NCBI GenBank assembly: GCA_963693085.1
Contig: OY856410.1
Location: 887,543,835-887,607,834, forward strand
Source: Alisma plantago-aquatica
Taxonomy: Eukaryota > Streptophyta > Magnoliopsida > Alismatales > Alismataceae
Direction of reading: 5' to 3'
Length of the DNA: 64,000 nt
The notes under the pieces are model-generated. The model was not told where the DNA came from and did no database searches. It saw only the letters and a list, made by a program, of their open reading frames with translations. The translations under genes and the position numbers were made by a program. Shown one piece after another: positions 58,668 to 64,000 of the stretch. Each line of letters starts with the position of its first letter. Positions within the stretch are counted from its first letter, which is position 1.

Positions 58668-61600
58668 TGTAACATACTGAAATTCAGGGTCTTCCCTGCT
58701 ATTTACCCACTTTTGAACTTTTCTTGGCCTTTTAGTCCATTTGGACCTTTTTCATAAATTTCCCTTGTTTTATATTCTTTTTGGACCCTTGTGCAATTTG
58801 AGCACAATTCAATGTTTAAAATCACCTTTTTCCCTCATTTATGATAATGAAGGGGTGTTTGCACAAATAACCCAATTAAGGAGATAAGTGAGGGTTAATA
58901 ATGTAATTTGGCCATTAAGGATGGAGATAAGTAGATAATATTAATTTGTAGCTTTTTGGATAAATAAATTAATAATAATAAGCATTTGAATTAATTATGA
59001 GTATATTAACCTCTCTACTTTCTCTCTCCTCCAAATTGATGATAAATGTGTGAAAACATATTCAAAGGTTGATATTTTGCTCTTAATACTCATATATATC
59101 TATCACCTCGAATTTGACTCACTAATTGCATTAATATAGTCATTTCATAATAATTCACACCTTTTAATGTGTTAAAATACACTTTAATGAGCAATGTATT
59201 TATTAAGGGCCTTATTGGGAATAAATACAAAATCTAATTATACAACATCGTTCTAAATGCTAACATGAACATATGGTCCAAATTTGGTGTCATTTGGACT
59301 TCATTTGACCCTTCAAATCCATTTTATGAGCTTTTAATAAAGTATAACTAGGCATTTTAATCGGTTTCATTTATATCGATTTGTCACGCTAATGTTCGGT
59401 TATTTCATCTATCATGTGCCCCAGGTCCATAGTGGACTCACATCCAACGGCTCCCAATCGGCCTAGATCTGATCCAACGATCGAGAATTTGTCCCCTACC
59501 TCCGGCCGTTGGTTAGTCGTGACGCCCCAGCTCCTCCGCGTCGCTCTCTCTCCCTCCTCCACCATTTTGCGCGATTCTTCTTGCGCTAGTTCCATCTCTC
59601 AACGCTCATTCCAACGAGCCCTAACGCATCACTTCTCACCCACTGTAGGCCAAATGCCTTTCTAGGTACTTTTCCCCTTGTCCACCGCAAGACACAACAA
59701 GGTCAAGGGTCTCTCTCCGACCTGATTAAAGGGTCGTCGAGCACCCTTAGGCCTCGAGCCTTCTATCTCCTCAGCTAATTTCTCCCTGTTCGCCCTGGAT
59801 CCCCCTGTCCTACTCCTCCTTCACCTCCGGCGATCTTGTCCTAGAGTTTGCCTTCCCGGCTATGCCTGTTCGATTGGTTTTGCTGTGAGCATCCTTGAAC
59901 CTTGGTCTTCACTCCACGCTCATCACTTCAACTCAGAATGCCCCCAAGTGCTGGATCCTAGAGCTCACTATGAAGCTTTGTGAATGCCTGGCTCCATCGC
60001 ACCCTTGCGCTCCTCCACCCGCGGTAAGATGTGCTTTCTACCCTCTTTGGATCCACGAAGTTTTTCCCCACCTCAGTTTCCCGGCTCCCACAGTTTCCTT
60101 TTGGTTTTGATCTCTGAGCGGTTCCCCTATTTCTCGGCCAAGTCGAACCCCTTTCCGTAGTCTTTGAGGTGCGCGTGAGCTGGATCCTATGATCCTTGAG
60201 TTCGGGAAAGGTCAGAGAACCATTCCCCAGTTTCGTATCGAGTTCGAACGCCCTGATGGAGAGTTGAAGCATAGGAGCTAGGACTCCTGTGATCCTTCTC
60301 GCGCCATGACCGTGGCTGGAAGAAGCCAGGTCGTGGAATGACCAAGAGGGTCATCCACATGCAAGGGAATGTTTTGCAAACGCAGAGGCAATATCGAATT
60401 TTCACAGCGAGTTATGTTTTCCCGGTTGCAAAGGTTTTGTTACATGCAAAAAACTGATCTACCCTCGTAGTTTTAATTGCTTTGGTTTGACGAGCAGGGG
60501 TAGTTTAGTCATTTCACCTACTATTTACGTCGAAATTCATTTTCATTTAAAAACATGTCCCGCTAAGGTTTTCTTGCATTCTGATTGGTCGATTTTACTT
60601 AATTCATAGTAAATCGATCCATTGTCAGAAAAATGCAAATAAATAGTCAATGTAAAGGATTTTTCATGTAGAACCTGATTTTATGGTTTTTGAGTCCCAA
60701 TTATGATTCCTTTTTCTAAGTTTGCTTTGAATACCTTTTAAGTGTATAAAATGTTCTAAAATACCTAATTAATTCATTTTAACTCCAAATTGTAAAATAA
60801 AATATGTTTTATTAATAAGGAGAATATGAGTAATCGTTTGGGCTAGGTTTTAAACCCTAGATCGTGGTTTTGTAAAATTAGGGTTTTCCTATACTTTATG
60901 TCTTTATATATATTAATACATGTGTAATTATGTAACTAGGGAAAATGGAATGGATTGCAATCAGTTTGGTGAATGTGATGGTAAATAATTAAAAATAGGT
61001 ATGTGACCCCTATGTATGTGCAACCTATTTTGTATGAGAATCATATTTATGTGAACATCCATGGTGAATGTGAAATCTATGTGGAATGTAATTGTGCAAA
61101 CTACCTATCCTTCAGTTGGGTCTTTTCCAACCCCACAATCATTATTGTGCTAGCCTGATTATCCCTCTAATTGCATTTATTGGCTCTTTACTTATTTTAT
61201 GCTTTAGTGCCATTGTGGCTCATTCATTTGAATAATGTGAAACTTGCTATATGTTGCCCCCTTTACTTGGAAATGCTTAATCTTGTTATTGCCTATGTGG
61301 CTCATCCTTTTGAAATATTTGGAAGCATTGTATAATGTTGTTCCTTGTTGACTCATTTACTTCTTGGAGTTCTTGGATATTGTTGTGGCCTATGATGGCC
61401 TATTTAATTAATTTTTGGGTTTTATTCCCAATGCTATGATGTTATATTGTTATACTTTCACTCTACTGCCAAGTGAATATTATGCATGATATTGTTATTG
61501 GCCAATTGACAATGTAGTGTACATGAGTACAAACCACCCACAGGGCACTGGGGTTTTAGTCCCCCTGCCAGGCACTGGGGTTTTAGTCCCCCTGCCATTT

Positions 61601-62225
61601 TATATATTAGGCACTGGGGTTTTAGTCCCCCTACCACTTTTTAGGCACTGGGGTTTTAGTCCCCCTGCCATTGGTGAGGTCCGGTAGGTGCCTCACCCTA
61701 TATTGAGAGGATGTTGAGTCATAATTTATATTCATGCAATTGTGATATTTGTTGATATTGGAATGTGGCAGTTTTCTAGAATCCTATTCACTCATTTGCT
61801 CTCACTTCTTGAAATCCCTTAATGGAATATTTTGCTTAGCTTATTAATTGCCTTTATCCTATTTTTAACACATACCTTTTATCTTTCTTTTGCTGGATGA
61901 CCCCAACCATCCAGGTTAGGATCAGAGTGTGCATGGAAGCTTGGTGGACCTAAGGCTAAGGATAGGATAAGAAGAAAAGGAATATATAGTTGGCTTGATC
62001 ATAGTTGTTTTTATTTTTTAAGTTGTTTTGTTTGGAGACAATTTTGTGTTAGTCTAAGTCTTCCTCTACCTAGATCCTTGTTCTTGTATAAAGATGTACC
62101 CCTTTTGGGAAAAATTTGTAATGTACTCTTTATACATTTTGAATAAAGTCAAGATTTAATTCTTCTACTGCCACACAATTGGTGATTTGTTTATCATGTT
62201 TAATAGTAGAGACTTGGTCTTTACA
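58668..62225 (+). repeat. 3' LTR of the non-autonomous gypsy element (3558 bp)
   Basis: Nearly the same length as the 5' LTR and collinear with it throughout. The TATAAATA of the 5' LTR reads GAATAAATA here (59217-59227). The GC-rich part at about 59400-60400 again has short conserved frames. Confidence 0.9.
61544..61670 (+). repeat. Four-unit hairpin minisatellite in the 3' LTR
   Basis: Same 127-bp array as in the 5' LTR, unit number and spacers unchanged. Confidence 0.85.
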
Positions 62226-62230
62226 ATAAT

Positions 62231-62880
62231 AGTCTTAAGGAAGAAAACCAAGCATGAGTAGATGAGAGTATCTTACTTAAAACTAAAACTGATGATCTTA
62301 GATTTGAGTGTGATGTTATTAAGGATTAGTCTTCATTACATTGTTATGCTTAGACTAGAAATGCTAGATTTCTTTCTCAAATAAATGATCTTTCATCTAG
62401 ATCCTTGTTGCCAAGTAACAAAGTATCTAGTCTTACTTTAGAAAAATATTCTTATCTTACTAAAGCTCTTTGTTTGGAGATTGACTTACTTCATACACAA
62501 GATTATCTTTCTAGACTATCTTCTACTGTCATACTCTTAGTGACGATAATAAAAACTAAGAGCTTCCTTGCAAAAATTTCTAAAAGGGAAGAAATCCCTC
62601 AATGAATTCCTAGATCATTCTACCAAACAAGGGTAGTAGTGGTTTGGGATATGATGTGGGAGATCCAAAGAAAAAGAGCAAGGGTAAGGGTAACAAAAAG
62701 AGTAAGGAACCTCCTTTCTTCCATGGAGAGTCTTCTGGCTCTAAGAACCTTATGGTTTATGTGCATTGCAAGAGTAATGATCATTAATATACATATTGTC
62801 CATTTAGAGAGAAGGGGACCAAGCCCAAGATCAAATGGGTCCTCAAGCTAACACATGATCCCAAAGTTTGAGTTGGCAAC
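62231..62880 (+). pseudogene. Sirevirus gag C-terminus after the gypsy insertion
   Basis: It resumes the frame cut at 53191 with SLKEEN, then leucine- and serine-rich coiled-coil-like text (a 66-codon frame at 62405-62605). Around 62750-62860 it reads VHCKSNDH, a stop, then YTYCPFREKGTKPKIKWV, resembling the second zinc-finger-like block and the lysine-tryptophan tail that precede protease in Sireviruses. Several stops. Confidence 0.65.
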
Positions 62881-62913
62881 TAACATCTTCCTTTCTTGTA
62901 GGTAAAAGGAAAA

Positions 62914-62949
62914 TGGATTGTTGATAGTGGTTTCTCAAAGCACATGACA
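62914..62949 (+). pseudogene. Aspartic protease active-site remnant
   Basis: WIVDSGFSKHMT matches the copia protease motif W-x-x-DSG-x-S-x-HMT; the catalytic Asp codon is 62923-62925. Phenylalanine stands where cysteine or alanine is usual. Stops follow immediately, so only the active-site strip can be identified. Confidence 0.7.
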
Positions 62950-62984
62950 TGTGAAATCTAGTCAACTCAAATGATATTTATTCA

Positions 62985-64000
62985 TGGCATAATAGGCTTG
63001 GTCATGTAAATATGCATTAGTTGAAGAAGTTGAGCAAAAAGGAATTTGTAAAGAGACATCTAAAACTGGACTTTGAATAGAAGGAGGAATGCCAAACTTG
63101 TATCCAAAGAAAGGAAACCAAATACTCCTTCAAATCCAAAGGATTCCTTAGTACCAAAATAGCTCTTAAGATTCTTCACATTGATCTATTCAGACCTATG
63201 CATACTCAATCGCTTTGTGGTCGTAAGTATTGACTTGTGATTCTCGATAATGTTTCTCACTATACTTGGACTTTCTTCTTGTTTTAAAGAGTGATACTCT
63301 CAATGTTTCTGTGATGTTTTGCAAATGAGTTGAAAATGAAGCTTCTTACCAGATCATTTCTATCCGCAGTGATCATGTGGGATAATTTGAAAATGATATG
63401 TTTGAATGGTTTTGTGAGGAATTTGGGTATGCACATAACGTTTCTTCACCTCAAACAACTCAACAAATGGGGTTGTAGAGAGGAATAATAAATCTTTACA
63501 GGAAATAACTAGGACCATGTTTCTAGAGTATGATACTCCAAGAAAGTTTTGGGTCAAAGCTATTAGCACTTCATGTTTTGTGCAAAATTGGGTTTCCACT
63601 CATCCTTCTATAAAGAAAAATCCCTATGAGCTATGATGTGGTAGAAAGCCTATCATCAATTACGTTCATGTTTTTGGTTGTCCTTGTTTTGTTTTTAACA
63701 CCAAGGATTCCCTCTACAAGTTTGATTTGAAATCCTAAAAGGCTTTCTTTCTTGGATATAGCCCTACAAGCAAGGCTTATAGAGTATTCAACATTGATTT
63801 ATCTAAAGTTGAAAAATATATTAATGTTAATTTTATTGAGACTAACCCCTCTATTTCCAAGAATATTATTAATGATGATGTTGTAGATGAGGTGATTCCT
63901 CACATGAAAGAGCTCAACATTGTTGATAAAGGAAAAGAGGTGATAGCTGATGAAGAAGAGAAAAAAGAAGAAAAGAAGGATCAAACTCCCCATTTTGCAA
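62985..64000 (+). pseudogene. Copia integrase remnant, running out of the window
   Basis: Integrase inserts element DNA into the genome. The N-terminal zinc finger is readable: WHNRLGH at 62985, then CQTC at about 63091, with two TAG codons between. The catalytic core shows HIDLF (Asp codon 63183-63185), then SIRSDH (Asp codon 63371-63373) followed by a TAA. A one-base loss before AATGGGGTTGTAGAG shifts the frame so that the Glu (63478-63480) is read in the next frame. Later text KNPYEL, VFGCPCFVFNTKDSLYKFD and KAYRVFNIDLSKVE belongs to the C-terminal part and stays open to the window edge apart from TGA/TAA codons. Order DDE is preserved; activity is not. Confidence 0.8.

Larger units (their letters stand above)
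53192..62225 (+). mobile_element. Non-autonomous gypsy-type element (LARD-like), 9.03 kb
   Basis: The two LTRs begin TGTAACATAC and end GGTCTTTACA, with a perfect ATAAT target duplication outside (53187-53191 and 62226-62230). The interior of 1917 bp has a tRNA-Met primer site and a polypurine tract but no gag or pol frame, so it must move with proteins supplied by another element. The interior keeps the ATTTCGGGGACGAAATC signature that sits just before the polypurine tract in plant gypsy elements, which supports the superfamily and orientation. About twenty substitutions were counted by eye in the first 0.75 kb of the LTR pair, so it is not brand new but clearly younger than its host element. 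Confidence 0.9.
50206..64000 (+). mobile_element. Sirevirus-type Ty1-copia element, interrupted and cut by the window end
   Basis: 5' LTR (about 50206-51797), primer site, gag, then a gypsy insertion (53192-62225), then gag tail, protease and integrase up to the window end. The gag text ATLKKAQFKAK, HEIWKKL, YEGTNKVK, the acidic/serine-rich tail and the LKNNNSLKEEN block are those of the SIRE/Maximus lineage. Several frameshifts and stops show it is dead. RT, RNase H and the 3' LTR should lie beyond 64000. Confidence 0.85.

Overview
The window looks like nuclear DNA of a flowering plant with a large, repeat-rich genome. It is AT-rich, carries plant-type LTR retrotransposons with initiator-tRNA-Met primer sites, a PIF/Harbinger DNA transposon with a spliced transposase, and SINE-like retroposons, and I recognise no intact host gene. 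The species cannot be fixed from the sequence alone. Almost every open frame is short and lies inside a decayed element.

Layout. 1-4672: unassigned sequence dominated by an array of imperfect palindromes (703-2032) that ends shortly before a TATA-like box, probably the U3 of an LTR cut by the window edge. 4678-15309: a minus-strand gypsy solo LTR (target duplication GAACC) split by a minus-strand Ty1-copia element (5549-13327). The copia element has a 2241-bp 5' LTR, a truncated 3' LTR, a gag with one internal stop, and a ruined pol. 15315-20336: nothing recognised except small duplications. 20342-23701: a second gypsy solo LTR, plus strand, target duplication GTATT. 23707-31402: unassigned, with one tRNA-type SINE flanked by a perfect 17-bp duplication.

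31406-43351: a candidate PIF/Harbinger element of about 11.9 kb. It has similar terminal repeats (16 of 20 bases match), TAA on both sides, minisatellites, a MYB/SANT-like ORF1, a two-exon DDE transposase with one stop codon, and three further degenerate copies of the MYB/SANT-like domain. This is the most unusual object here. 43352-50205: an unassigned 179-codon frame, a GC-rich island, a diverged pair of direct repeats and a second SINE-like insertion.

50206-64000: a plus-strand Sirevirus-type copia element that runs out of the window. Its gag is interrupted by a gypsy element (53192-62225) with a perfect ATAAT target duplication, two LTRs of about 3.56 kb and only 1.9 kb of non-coding interior, a non-autonomous LARD-like form.

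How the parts relate: there is no host pathway here. The order of events can be read from the nesting: copia went into the gypsy LTR and was later truncated; the non-autonomous gypsy element went into the Sirevirus. Both solo LTRs record loss of a full element by recombination.
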